A stretch of 64,000 nt of DNA from Terriglobia bacterium. GTDB lineage: Bacteria > Acidobacteriota > Terriglobia > Acidiferrales > UBA7541. The notes beneath the pieces are model-generated. The model was not told where the DNA came from. It made no database searches and was given only the letters and a program-made list of their open reading frames with translations. Below, one piece after another: positions 25,654 to 34,768 of this stretch. The DNA lies in NCBI GenBank assembly GCA_023512135.1, contig JAIMAG010000010.1:1-64000 (forward strand). The letters run 5' to 3'. The position numbers and the translations under genes are program-made. Position 1 is the stretch's first letter. Each line of letters begins with the position of its first letter.

Positions 25654-27069
25654 TTACAGCGTTTTGGAGAACAGGGGGCGGCTTGCGAGCTGCTGTTGCT
25701 CCAGGTACGGATCGAACACCATGGCGACATTCCGGATGAAAATGCGTCCCAGCATGGTCACCGAGAGCATATCGGGCTGCAATTCCACCAGTCCGTCGGC
25801 GCGGAACGACTCCAGCCGTTCGAGCTCAGGTGCGAAATATTCATCGAAGCAGATGCCGAACTCCTGCTCGATTTCCTGCTTCGGCACGACCGTGTGGCAG
25901 AGCAGGCGACTGATCACGGCTCGCCGCACCAGATCGTCTGCAGACAGGCGGTAGCCGCGCATGGTGGCCAGCCCGCCGGCGCGAATGCGCTGCTGATAGG
26001 TGGTCACGTCGCGGTGATTCTGGGCATAGGTGGGCCCCAGGCTGCTGATGGCGCTGACGCCCATCCCGTACAGGTCAGCGCCGGCCTTCGTCGTGTAGCC
26101 CTGGAAATTGCGATGCAGCGTGCGGTTCCGCTGTGCCAGCGCCAGTTCGTCGTCGGGGCGCGCGAAGTGGTCCATGCCGATGTAGAGATAGCCGGCATCC
26201 AGAAATGCCTGCAAACCGGTGCGAAAGATGCGGAACTTTTCCATCCCTTCCGGCAGCACTTTAGCGAACGAGCCTTGCTGCTTCTTCAGCCAGGGAACGT
26301 GGGCATAGCTGAACATCGCCACGCGATCGGGTTCCAGGGCGATCACCTGCTCCACGGTTGTGCGGAAACTTTCGGCGGTCTGGTAGGGCAGGCCGTAGAT
26401 CAAGTCCACGTTGATGCTTTCGAAGCCCAGCGCGCGCGCCGCCAGGATCAGCTCGCGGGTCAGCTCGTAGGGCTGGATGCGGTGCACCGTCTTTTGCACG
26501 ACCGGGTTGAAGTCCTGAATCCCCATACTCAGGCGGTTGAAGCCCAGCCGCCGCACTGTTTCCAGATGTTCGTGGGTGGTGACGCGCGGATCCACTTCGA
26601 TGCCGATTTCGGCGTCCGGAGCGAAGGTAAAGCGCTCGCGTGTGTAGCGGAACAGATCTTCGAGCTGCTCGGGTGAAAGATACGTCGGCGTGCCACCGCC
26701 CCAGTGAAACTGAATGACCGGTCGACGGCGCGAGACGTAACGGCTGATCTGTTCCACCTCGCGCTTCAAAGCCTCCAGATAGGGCGGCGCAACCTGCTTG
26801 TTTTTGCTGATCACCACATTGCAGGCGCAGAACAGGCACAGACTTTCACAGAAAGGGAGGTGCTGGTAGAGCGAAACGGGTGTGCCCGCTTCGTCGGCTG
26901 CGCGTGCAGCCGCCTCGAATTCCGCCGGCCCGAAATCTTCCCGCCACACGGGGGCCGTCGGATAGCTCGTATAGCGCGGGCCGGGGCGGTTGTACCGCTC
27001 GAGGAACTCTTCGCTGATCTCGAACCGCAACCCGCCCGCCACCGAAATCTGTACAGGGATCTCAGACAT
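25654..27069 (-). CDS. hemN: Oxygen-independent coproporphyrinogen III oxidase HemN
   Basis: 471-residue radical-SAM enzyme converting coproporphyrinogen III to protoporphyrinogen IX. The cluster-binding motif CxxxCxxC plus a further Cys is in FCESLCLFCAC (about residues 65-75); YNRPGPRYTSYPTAPVW precedes it, and FHWGGGTPTYLSPEQ and EVDPR follow. These are HemN rather than HemW features, including the long C-terminal domain. The ATG at 27069 overlaps the hemE stop by 8 bp (ATGTCTGA); upstream in-frame starts would run deep into hemE. Confidence 0.92.
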   Translation of the reverse strand: MSEIPVQISVAGGLRFEISEEFLERYNRPGPRYTSYPTAPVWREDFGPAEFEAAARAADEAGTPVSLYQHLPFCESLCLFCACNVVISKNKQVAPPYLEALKREVEQISRYVSRRRPVIQFHWGGGTPTYLSPEQLEDLFRYTRERFTFAPDAEIGIEVDPRVTTHEHLETVRRLGFNRLSMGIQDFNPVVQKTVHRIQPYELTRELILAARALGFESINVDLIYGLPYQTAESFRTTVEQVIALEPDRVAMFSYAHVPWLKKQQGSFAKVLPEGMEKFRIFRTGLQAFLDAGYLYIGMDHFARPDDELALAQRNRTLHRNFQGYTTKAGADLYGMGVSAISSLGPTYAQNHRDVTTYQQRIRAGGLATMRGYRLSADDLVRRAVISRLLCHTVVPKQEIEQEFGICFDEYFAPELERLESFRADGLVELQPDMLSVTMLGRIFIRNVAMVFDPYLEQQQLASRPLFSKTL

Positions 27070-28147
27070 TGACTCGACGACCTCCGGCCATCGGTTTCCA
27101 GGCCGCCACGGGTGCCTGCTGGCCGGCCCGGACAAAAGCGCATGCGTTTTCCACCGGCGTCTGCGGCAGGATGCCGTGTCCCAGATTCAGGATGTGTCCG
27201 ATGCCGCCCGTTTTGGCCACTGCGGTGCGGGCCGCGGATTCGATGTTTTCCTGTGGGCCCAGCAGCACGCAGGGATCCACGTTGCCTTGCAGGGCCAGTT
27301 GTGGCCAGCGCTGGCGTGCTTCCGCCAGATCCACGCGCCAGTCCACGCTCAGCACGTCGGCGCCGGCCCGCACCGCGCTTTCGAGCAGGTGGTTGGCGGC
27401 TTTCACGTAGATAATCACCGGCGCGGCCCGCGCCCGCGGATCGGCGCGCAGCTCTTCGATCAGGCGCTGCAGCGCCGGCAAGGCGAAGCTGTCGAATTCC
27501 TCGCGCGCCAGCTCCCCGGCCCAGGTGTCGAACAGTTGCACGGCAGTGGCTCCGGCGGCAATTTGCGCCTGCAAGTAGCGCGCCGTGGTGTGGGCCACCT
27601 GCTCCAGCAGACGCCGGAGTGTTCCCGGATCGGCGTACAGCATCTGTTTGACCGTGGCGAAGCCGGCCTTCGTCTGTCCTTCCACCAGGTAGCAGACCAG
27701 CGTCCAGGGGGCACCGGCAAAGCCCAGCACCGGCACCCGCCCGTCGGTTTCGCGGACGAGTTGCCGAAGCGTCTCCATCAGAAATCGGGTTTCGGTTTCC
27801 GGGTCGAAATCGCGCAGACGGGCCACGTCGGCCGCCGAGCGGACTGGCGCGGACAAGACTGGGCCCTGGTCGCTCAGCTCGAGCGCCACCCCCATGGCTT
27901 CGGCGGGAATCAGGATATCGCTGAAAACAATGATGGCATCCACACCGAGCCGACGATAAGGCTGCAGGGAAACCTCCACGGCCAGCTCCGGCGTTTTGCA
28001 CACTTCCAGGAACGAGTGTTTCGCGCGAAGGGCACGATATTCAGGCAGATAGCGGCCCGCCTGGCGCATGATCCAGACGGGAACACGCTCGACGGGTTCG
28101 CCCCGGCAGGCACTCAGAAACAGGGTTTTGCGGTCTTCCGTGGTCAT
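27062..28147 (-). CDS. hemE: Uroporphyrinogen decarboxylase HemE
   Basis: 361 residues. Substrate-binding motif WIMRQAGRYLPEYR near residue 27, catalytic Asp in FSDIL, FDTWAGEL, GNVDPCVLL and C-terminal NLGHGILPQTP are all intact. It removes four carboxyl groups from uroporphyrinogen III to give coproporphyrinogen III. It is the first gene of the leftward heme operon, with a promoter at 28177-28205, divergent from the ccsA/hemX-hemA operon. The start MTTEDRKT has the standard length for the family. Confidence 0.95.
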   Translation of the reverse strand: MTTEDRKTLFLSACRGEPVERVPVWIMRQAGRYLPEYRALRAKHSFLEVCKTPELAVEVSLQPYRRLGVDAIIVFSDILIPAEAMGVALELSDQGPVLSAPVRSAADVARLRDFDPETETRFLMETLRQLVRETDGRVPVLGFAGAPWTLVCYLVEGQTKAGFATVKQMLYADPGTLRRLLEQVAHTTARYLQAQIAAGATAVQLFDTWAGELAREEFDSFALPALQRLIEELRADPRARAAPVIIYVKAANHLLESAVRAGADVLSVDWRVDLAEARQRWPQLALQGNVDPCVLLGPQENIESAARTAVAKTGGIGHILNLGHGILPQTPVENACAFVRAGQQAPVAAWKPMAGGRRVNV

Positions 28148-28176
28148 CGGCAGCGGGCGTTGCGTGTTCCGCTGCC

Positions 28177-28205
28177 ATGATAGCAAAGATATCCGCGCTT
28201 GGCAT
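28177..28205 (-). promoter_or_regulatory. Predicted promoter of hemE-hemN-hemG
   Basis: Minus strand ATGCCA (28205-28200), 17-nt spacer, TATCAT (28182-28177) with a TGC extension, 29 bp before hemE. Confidence 0.5.
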
Positions 28206-28235
28206 CGTCCGCCCGTCCTACCCATGGAGCGGTGG

Positions 28236-28264
28236 TACGCATCCACTTCGTGTTCCGCTATAAT
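28236..28264 (+). promoter_or_regulatory. Predicted promoter of the ccsA/hemX-hemA-hemCDBL operon
   Basis: Perfect TATAAT at 28259-28264; the -35 at 17 nt (TACGCA, 28236-28241) is weak. About 110 nt of leader precedes the first gene. Confidence 0.45.
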
Positions 28265-28373
28265 TGCGGGGGCACGGGAAGGACTTGTCGCCGCCAACCC
28301 TTCCGCCGCCAAAGGCCGGCAGGATTCAGTTCCGCGTGCGGGCTGCACCGGGCCGGCGTACACCGAAACGGCT

Positions 28374-29183
28374 ATGCCCACCAGTATCGCAGCGCTGCTG
28401 CTCTACGCGATCAGCCTGGTGCTGTACCTCTGGCTGCTGTACACGAATCGGCCATGGGTCGGTGTCAGTGCCACCACGCTGCTGGCCGGCGGTCTGCTGG
28501 TGCACTACTTCAGCCTGATGGAACGGGCCCGCGCACTCGATTCTGTTCCGTACCAGGACCTGTCCGGCTCGCTTTCGTTGTTCGCCTGGTTGCTTGCGCT
28601 GACCTATCTGGGGCTCGAGATGTTCCACCGGCAGCGGTCGGTGGGAGCGTTCGTGGTGCCGGTGGTATTCGTGCTGGCGCTGTTCAGCACCGTGTTTACG
28701 CCCCACCAGCCGCCGGCGCCACCGGAAGCGCACAGCACGGTGTTCGCGCTGCACGTCACCCTGAACGTTCTGGCATACTCGGCCTTCGCCATCGCTTTCG
28801 TGCTCAGCGTGATTTTTCTGCTGCAGAACCGCATGTTGCGAGACCGCGCCCCGGGGCGAACCTTCTGGCGTTTTCCCGCTCTGGAGCTGCTCGAACGGAT
28901 GAGTCGCAGCAGCGTGGCGGTCGGCTTGCTCGCCCTGTCGGTGGGAATTGTGCTGGGCCTGATCGTTTCGCGCGATGTGCGCGGGCGGTTCTGGTCGAAT
29001 GATCCGAAGGAGCTCATCTCGGTCCTCATTCTGCTGGGGTACACGGCCTATCTTTGGCTCAGCCGCACGACCAGATGGCGCGGAGCCCGAGCCTCGTGGT
29101 TGTGTGTCATCAATTTTGTTGTTGTGCTGTTCAGCCTGACCATTGTCAATCTCTATCTGTCGGAGTTTCATCGGTATTTTTGA
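28374..29183 (+). CDS. CcsA/HemX-family membrane protein
   Basis: 269 residues with about eight hydrophobic helices, for example AALLLYAISLVLYLWLLY at the N-terminus and VINFVVVLFSLTIVNLYL at the end. The loop GRFWSNDPKELISVL corresponds to the WxxDPKE region of cytochrome c assembly proteins (CcsA/CcmC/CcmF). HemX-type homologues precede hemA in many genomes and influence glutamyl-tRNA reductase level or heme handling. Its position, 58 bp before hemA, supports the HemX assignment; a role in cytochrome c maturation cannot be excluded. Confidence 0.83.
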   Translation: MPTSIAALLLYAISLVLYLWLLYTNRPWVGVSATTLLAGGLLVHYFSLMERARALDSVPYQDLSGSLSLFAWLLALTYLGLEMFHRQRSVGAFVVPVVFVLALFSTVFTPHQPPAPPEAHSTVFALHVTLNVLAYSAFAIAFVLSVIFLLQNRMLRDRAPGRTFWRFPALELLERMSRSSVAVGLLALSVGIVLGLIVSRDVRGRFWSNDPKELISVLILLGYTAYLWLSRTTRWRGARASWLCVINFVVVLFSLTIVNLYLSEFHRYF

Positions 29184-29241
29184 GGGTTATGGTTCGTCCG
29201 GACCAACGGGAATCCGCCCGGGAGAAGGAGTGGACAGGGCT

Positions 29242-30534
29242 GTGCGCATCCTGGTGATGGGCATCAATCACCGCACCGCCCCGGTCGAGCTGCGCGAGCG
29301 CGTGGCTTTCGACCCCGAGCAGGCCCGTCGCGCGGCTGCGGAACTCACCCGTTCGGCGCATGTTGGCCAGCCCTTGCTCCGCGAAGCAGCGGTGCTCTCC
29401 ACCTGCAATCGCAGTGAGCTCTACGCGGTGCCCGACCATAATGCGGCGGAGACGATTCCTGCGTTGCGCGACTACTTCGCGGCCTTCCACCGTTTGCCTC
29501 TGGCCGTGCTCGAGCCGAGCCTGTACGTCTACCAGGATGCTGGTGCCGTGCGACACCTGTTCCGGGTCGCGGCGGGACTGGACTCGATGCTCCTGGGAGA
29601 AGCAGAAATCCTGGGTCAGGTGCGCGAAGCCTATCAGCGAGCTTTTGCCAACGGCACTACGGGTCCGGTGCTGAACCGGATGTTTCAGGGCGCGCTGGAG
29701 GCTGGCCGGAGGGTTCGCTCGCAAACCGCTCTGGGTGCCGGACCGATGTCGGTGGCCTTAGCTGCCGTCAAGCTCGCCGAGCAGATCTTTGGCCGGCTGC
29801 GCGAGCGCACGGCACTGATCGTCGGCGCCGGCACGGTGGGCGAACAACTGGTCGAACATTTGCGCAATCGCAAAATCCAGCACCTGCTGGTGGCGAATCG
29901 TTCCTGGGAGCGCGCCAGCGGCCTGGCCGCCCGTTTCCACGGGGAGGCGGTACGCTGGGAGGAGCTGTCGCGGGTCTGGGCCCGGCCGGACATTGTGGTT
30001 ACCTCGCTGGCGGTTCAGGAGCCGTGGCTGACCCGCGCAGAACTGGAAAAGGCCATGGCCGCCCGCGGCAATCGCCCGCTGTTTGTGATCGACCTGGGTG
30101 TGCCTCGAAATGTCGAAGCGGCTGCCGGCACGCTCTACAACGTTTACCTGTACAACCTGGACAGCCTGGCCGAAATCGTGGAGCAGAATCGTCGTGCCCG
30201 GCAGCAGGAAATTCCCCGCGCCGAGCAGATTGTCGAAGAGCACGTGGCCCGGTTCGAGGCGTGGTGGGCTGCGGCGGAGATGGTCGAGCTGTTGCGGACG
30301 CTGCGGCACCAGGGCACGGTCCCGGATGCGGCGGCGCTCGAGCAACGCCTCGAACGCATGCACGAACTCTCCCCGCAGGAGCGCCGCGATCTACGGCGCA
30401 CCGCGGAAGAGCTGCTGGCCCTGGCCCGTCTCGAGCCGGAAGCTCAGCTCCGACAGGTGCCCGCTCTGCGCGAACGGGTGCGCCGGCTCGACCTGGTGCG
30501 CGATTTGTTCGGCATCACGAAAGGCACGGTGTGA
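29242..30534 (+). CDS. hemA: Glutamyl-tRNA reductase HemA
   Basis: 430 residues; first enzyme of the C5 route, reducing glutamyl-tRNA to glutamate-1-semialdehyde. MGINHRTAPVELRERVAF at the N-terminus, catalytic Cys in LSTCNRSELYA (about residue 52), GEAEILGQVREAY, NADPH-binding IVGAGTVGEQLVEHL and ANRS. I start at GTG 29242, 11 nt after AGGAG (29226-29230); GTG 29230 would overlap that site. The stop overlaps the hemC start (GTGTGA). Confidence 0.94.
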   Translation: MRILVMGINHRTAPVELRERVAFDPEQARRAAAELTRSAHVGQPLLREAAVLSTCNRSELYAVPDHNAAETIPALRDYFAAFHRLPLAVLEPSLYVYQDAGAVRHLFRVAAGLDSMLLGEAEILGQVREAYQRAFANGTTGPVLNRMFQGALEAGRRVRSQTALGAGPMSVALAAVKLAEQIFGRLRERTALIVGAGTVGEQLVEHLRNRKIQHLLVANRSWERASGLAARFHGEAVRWEELSRVWARPDIVVTSLAVQEPWLTRAELEKAMAARGNRPLFVIDLGVPRNVEAAAGTLYNVYLYNLDSLAEIVEQNRRARQQEIPRAEQIVEEHVARFEAWWAAAEMVELLRTLRHQGTVPDAAALEQRLERMHELSPQERRDLRRTAEELLALARLEPEAQLRQVPALRERVRRLDLVRDLFGITKGTV

Positions 30535-31463
30535 AGACGCTCCGCATCGGGACCCGCGGCAGTGCGCTGGCGCTCTGGCAGGCTCAGCATGTTCGCGCAC
30601 GCCTGGCCCGCCTGGGGGTGGAGGCCGAACTCGTCGTCATCAAAACATCTGGTGACCAGTTCCAGTCTGCACAGCTTGCCACCATCGGGTTGAAGGGCGT
30701 ATTCATAAAGGAACTGGAAGATGCGCTGCTCAGCGGGCGCGTGGACCTGGCCGTGCACAGCATGAAAGATGTGCCCACGGAAATTCCGGAGGGACTGGTG
30801 ATCGCAGCCGTCTGCGAGCGAGAGGACGTCCGGGATGCGCTGGTCTCCCGCAACGGCGCTGACCTGCGTACGCTGCCCGATGGCGCGCGCATCGGGACGA
30901 GCAGCTTGCGCCGGCAGGCGCAGTTGCTCTGGTTCCGGCGCAGCCTGAGTGTGGTGCCCCTGCGCGGCAACGTGGATACGCGCCTGCGCAAACTCTCCGC
31001 CGGTGAAGTAGACGCCATCGTCGTGGCCAAAGCCGGCCTGGATCGGCTCGGCGCCAGCGAACGGATCACGGAAGTCCTGTCCCCAGAAATCAGCCTGCCT
31101 GCGGTCGGGCAGGGCGCACTCGGCATCGAATGTCGCGCCGACGATCGGTCGGTGTGCGAGCTGCTGGAGGCTCTGGATCACCCGGAAACCCGCGCAGCCA
31201 TCACTGCGGAACGCGCCCTGCTGGCGGCGCTGCAGGGGGGCTGCCAGGTGCCTGTGGGCGCCTGGGGACGCATCCAGGATGGGCGTCTGGTGCTGGATGC
31301 TGCCGTATTGGCTTCGGACGGCAGCGCCTGCATCCGCCAGCAAGTCGCGGACCAGCCGGAGAACGCAGTCGCGATGGGGCGCCGCCTGGCGCAGAGCCTG
31401 CTGGAAGCCGGTGCCGACCGGCTGCTGCAGCTTGCGGGGCGGGACCTCAGGAGCCGCTCATGA
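30531..31463 (+). CDS. hemC: Hydroxymethylbilane synthase (porphobilinogen deaminase) HemC
   Basis: 310 residues. RIGTRGSALALWQAQ at the N-terminus, VHSMKDVPTEIPEGL, GTSSLRRQAQL and RGNVDTRLRKL are intact, and the dipyrromethane-cofactor cysteine is in LQGGCQVPVGAW (about residue 240). It joins four porphobilinogens into hydroxymethylbilane. The GTG start overlaps the hemA stop by 4 bp, and the end overlaps hemD by 4 bp. Confidence 0.95.
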   Translation: MKTLRIGTRGSALALWQAQHVRARLARLGVEAELVVIKTSGDQFQSAQLATIGLKGVFIKELEDALLSGRVDLAVHSMKDVPTEIPEGLVIAAVCEREDVRDALVSRNGADLRTLPDGARIGTSSLRRQAQLLWFRRSLSVVPLRGNVDTRLRKLSAGEVDAIVVAKAGLDRLGASERITEVLSPEISLPAVGQGALGIECRADDRSVCELLEALDHPETRAAITAERALLAALQGGCQVPVGAWGRIQDGRLVLDAAVLASDGSACIRQQVADQPENAVAMGRRLAQSLLEAGADRLLQLAGRDLRSRS

Positions 31464-32275
31464 GCGCCTCGCAACCCTTGCTCGGCAAACGCGTGGTGGT
31501 GACGCGCGCTCCGGAGCAGGCCCAGGAGTTGATCACGCGGCTTGCGGAGGCTGGTGCTGAAGTACTGCTGCTGCCCACGCTGGCCTTCCATCCGCCGGCG
31601 GATCCGACGCCGCTCGATCAGGCGATCCGCAACCTGAACCAGTTCGACTGGATTTTGTTCACCAGCCGCAACGCTGTGCGCTTTTTCTGCGAACGCTGCC
31701 GCGCTTTGGGCCTGGAGCTACCTTCCGGGTACACGACGCGGCCGCAGATTGCCGCTGTGGGTCCGGCCACGGCCGACGCAGTGCGGCAGCAGGGAATTCG
31801 AGTTGCCCGGGTCGCCTCGCGGTTTCTGGGTGCCGGCCTGGCGGAAGAGCTGCGCAGCGAGGTCGCCGGCGCGAAGATTCTGTTGCCCCGCAGCGATCGC
31901 GCGCGGGAAGAGCTGCCCGTGGCTCTGCGCGCGCTGGGTGCCGTGGTGACCGAAGTGATTGCCTACCAGACCGGTGCGCCGGCCGCGGCCGACCGCCGGG
32001 TGTTGGATCGGATTTTGGTCGGCGAAGTGGATGTGGTCACGTTCACCAGCCCCACCGCATTCGAGCACTTTTTCGAGCTGGCGGGCGGAGATCGCCTCCG
32101 GCGCCTTTCCGGCTCGGTGTTGCTGGCGGCGATCGGTCCCGTGACTGCTGCTGCCATCCGGGATGCCGGCTTTTCCGTCGCCATCGAAGCCGAAACCTCC
32201 ACGGCCGAAGGCCTGGTCGCCGCCCTGATGGCCTATTTTGCGGAAGGCAAATCTACAGGAGCGAAAGCGCCATGA
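31460..32275 (+). CDS. hemD: Uroporphyrinogen-III synthase HemD
   Basis: 271 residues of a poorly conserved two-domain family: [19 protein letters not shown] at the start, [29 protein letters not shown], then [19 protein letters not shown] and [16 protein letters not shown]. It cyclises hydroxymethylbilane with inversion of ring D. ATG at 31460 overlaps the hemC stop and follows AGGAG by 6 nt; its stop overlaps hemB. Neighbour context makes the call secure. Confidence 0.92.
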   Translation: MSASQPLLGKRVVVTRAPEQAQELITRLAEAGAEVLLLPTLAFHPPADPTPLDQAIRNLNQFDWILFTSRNAVRFFCERCRALGLELPSGYTTRPQIAAVGPATADAVRQQGIRVARVASRFLGAGLAEELRSEVAGAKILLPRSDRAREELPVALRALGAVVTEVIAYQTGAPAAADRRVLDRILVGEVDVVTFTSPTAFEHFFELAGGDRLRRLSGSVLLAAIGPVTAAAIRDAGFSVAIEAETSTAEGLVAALMAYFAEGKSTGAKAP

Positions 32276-33249
32276 GCTTTCCTGTTCACCGGCCCCGACG
32301 ACTGCGTCGGAATGAATTGCTGCGCAGTTTTGTCCGGGAGACCCGTCTGGGCACCGAAGGCCTCGTCTATCCGATGTTCGTCGGCCCCGGGACACGCGTG
32401 CGCAACGAAGTCCGCTCGATGCCCGGCATCTATCAACAGTCCGTGGACCAGCTCCTCGAAGAATGCCGCGAAGTGGAACAACTGGGTATCCCCGCCGTGA
32501 TTCTTTTTGGACTGCCCGAGCGGAAAGACGAACGCGGAACGGAAGCCCATGCCGCCACCGGAACGGTGCAGCGCGCCATCGAAGCCATCCGCCGGGCCAA
32601 CCTGAAACTGCTGGTCATCACGGACGTCTGCCTGTGCGAATACACCAGCCATGGCCACTGCGGTGTCGTCGAAGAGGGAGAAGTGCTGAACGACCCGACT
32701 CTGGAAATCCTCGCCGAAACGGCACTCTCGCATGCTCGCGCTGGCGCCGACATCGTGGCTCCTTCCGACATGATGGACGGCCGGGTCGGAGCGATTCGCC
32801 GCAAACTGGATGCGCATGGCTTTGCGCAGGTGGCGATTCTTTCCTACGCGGCCAAGTACTGCTCCGGATTTTACGGGCCATTCCGCGAAGCGGCGCAGTC
32901 GGCTCCGCAGTTCGGCGACCGGCGCAGCTACCAGATGGACCCGGCCAACGCAAGGGAGGCGTTGCGCGAAGTGGCGCTCGACCTGGAAGAAGGCGCTGAC
33001 CTGGTCATGGTGAAGCCCGCACTGCCGTATCTCGACGTCATCCGGCTGGTGCGCGAACGGTTTGCCGTGCCCGTGGCGGCCTACAACGTCAGCGGGGAAT
33101 ATGCCATGGTGAAAGCGGCGGCGCAGAATGGCTGGCTTGATGAGCAGCGCGTCGTACTGGAAATCCTGACCGGGATTCGCCGCGCCGGCGCCGATATCAT
33201 TCTCACCTACCACGCCAAGGATGTGGCGCGCTGGTTGAAAGCCTGCTAG
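32272..33249 (+). CDS. hemB: Delta-aminolevulinic acid dehydratase (porphobilinogen synthase) HemB
   Basis: 325 residues. The metal site [16 protein letters not shown] carries the three zinc cysteines, so this is the zinc-dependent type. Schiff-base lysines are in [17 protein letters not shown] and [12 protein letters not shown]. It condenses two aminolevulinates into porphobilinogen. The start overlaps the hemD stop (ATGA). Confidence 0.96.
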   Translation: MSFPVHRPRRLRRNELLRSFVRETRLGTEGLVYPMFVGPGTRVRNEVRSMPGIYQQSVDQLLEECREVEQLGIPAVILFGLPERKDERGTEAHAATGTVQRAIEAIRRANLKLLVITDVCLCEYTSHGHCGVVEEGEVLNDPTLEILAETALSHARAGADIVAPSDMMDGRVGAIRRKLDAHGFAQVAILSYAAKYCSGFYGPFREAAQSAPQFGDRRSYQMDPANAREALREVALDLEEGADLVMVKPALPYLDVIRLVRERFAVPVAAYNVSGEYAMVKAAAQNGWLDEQRVVLEILTGIRRAGADIILTYHAKDVARWLKAC

Positions 33250-33270
33250 CAGCCCGCCGGGGAGACAACA

Positions 33271-34584
33271 TTGACACGACCGGAACGCCCATCCCTCCGC
33301 ACTCAATCCCGCGAAATCTTCCGCAAAGCCCAGCAGGTTCTGGTCGGCGGGGTCAACAGTCCGGTGCGCGCGTTTCAGGCCGTCGGCGGCGACCCGCTGA
33401 TCGTGGAGCGCGGCCAGGGCGCCTACCTCTGGGATGCAGATGGTAACCGCTATATCGACTACGTAGGCTCCTGGGGCGCGATGATTCTGGGACACGCGCA
33501 TCCTGCCGTCGTGGAAGCCATTCGCGACCAGGCCGGCCGGGGAAGCAGCTACGGCATGACTTCGGCGTTGGAGGTCGAGCTGGCGCAGCGGATTCAACAG
33601 GCGCTGCCGACCATGGAGCGCATCCGCTTGGTCAGCTCGGGCACAGAAGCCACCATGAGCGCGGTGCGCGCGGCACGAGCCTTCACCGGCCGGGAACTGC
33701 TGCTGAAATTCGACGGCTGCTATCACGGCCACGCCGATAGTTTTCTTGTTCAGGCCGGCTCCGGCTTGGCCACCCTCGGCATCGCCGCCAGCCCGGGTGT
33801 GCCCGAGTCGCTCGCCCGGCTCACCCTGAGTGTGCCGTACAACGATCTCCAGGCCGTGGATCAGGCCTTCTTCCGATACCCGGATCAGATTGCCGCCGTC
33901 CTTGTCGAGCCGCTGGCTGCCAACATGGGCGTGGTTCTGCCGGCGGCGGGTTTTCTTGCCTCGCTGCGTGCACTGACGCGGCGGCACGGCGCGCTTTTGA
34001 TTTTCGACGAGGTCATCACCGGATTCCGTGTCGCCTACGGAGGCATGCAAACGTTGCTCGGGATTCAGCCGGACCTGACCACTCTCGGCAAGATCATTGG
34101 CGGTGGCCTGCCCGTGGCGGCTTACGGTGGCCGCGCCGATGTGATGGAACGCATCGCCCCGCTGGGGCCGGTCTATCAAGCGGGCACGCTGTCCGGCAAC
34201 CCCCTGGCCATGCGTGCCGGCATCGAAACACTGACGCAGCTCAGTCGCCCCGGTTTTTATGAGGAGCTGAATCGCACCGCCGAGGTTTTGCACCGCGGTC
34301 TCCGCGAAGCCGTGCGTGCTGCCGACATTCCGGCTCAGGTCAGTGCATTCGGATCCCTGCTGACGCTGTTTTTCACTGCTGAGCCGGTGCGGAATTATGA
34401 TGCCGTGAAAACGGCGAATACACAGCAATTTGCTGCCTTCTTCCAGCAGATGCTCGACCGCGGTGTGCTGCTGCCGCCTTCCCAGTTTGAGGCTTGGTTT
34501 GTTTCCGCGGCGCACACGGCGGAAGATATCCAGCAGACTCTGGCCGCAGTTCGCGAAAGCCTGGGAGCCCTCGGCGCAAGCTAG
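33271..34584 (+). CDS. hemL: Glutamate-1-semialdehyde 2,1-aminomutase HemL
   Basis: 437-residue PLP enzyme making 5-aminolevulinate. GGVNSPVRAFQAVGGDP at the N-terminus, SSGTEATMSAVRAAR, FDEVITGFR, and the PLP lysine in TTLGKIIGGGLPV are intact. The start is TTG at 33271 with GGGGAG 6-7 nt upstream; the next in-frame ATG lies far into the fold. Final gene of the rightward heme operon, 21 bp after hemB. Confidence 0.95.
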   Translation: MTRPERPSLRTQSREIFRKAQQVLVGGVNSPVRAFQAVGGDPLIVERGQGAYLWDADGNRYIDYVGSWGAMILGHAHPAVVEAIRDQAGRGSSYGMTSALEVELAQRIQQALPTMERIRLVSSGTEATMSAVRAARAFTGRELLLKFDGCYHGHADSFLVQAGSGLATLGIAASPGVPESLARLTLSVPYNDLQAVDQAFFRYPDQIAAVLVEPLAANMGVVLPAAGFLASLRALTRRHGALLIFDEVITGFRVAYGGMQTLLGIQPDLTTLGKIIGGGLPVAAYGGRADVMERIAPLGPVYQAGTLSGNPLAMRAGIETLTQLSRPGFYEELNRTAEVLHRGLREAVRAADIPAQVSAFGSLLTLFFTAEPVRNYDAVKTANTQQFAAFFQQMLDRGVLLPPSQFEAWFVSAAHTAEDIQQTLAAVRESLGALGAS

Positions 34585-34768
34585 CTTTTTCGAATCGGCT
34601 CCTTTCTTTCTGCCCTCGCATCACTGTCACGGACAGAATTTGGAGACCGGCGATTCGGTCTGTGTGCCGGCGGTGCGAATCAGTGCGGCTGCGTGATGCG
34701 GTCGCCGATTTCAGCATGAAACAAGCTGCAGCCGGCCCGGCCCGCACCGGGGGACGTCCGTGCCGCAA

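Noticed and set aside
32233-34515. 760-residue minus-strand frame
   Set aside because: Antisense to hemB and hemL, which are unambiguous.
34585-34768. Terminator after hemL (palindrome aagctagctt followed by T)
   Set aside because: The palindrome has no loop and too short a stem to act as a rho-independent terminator.
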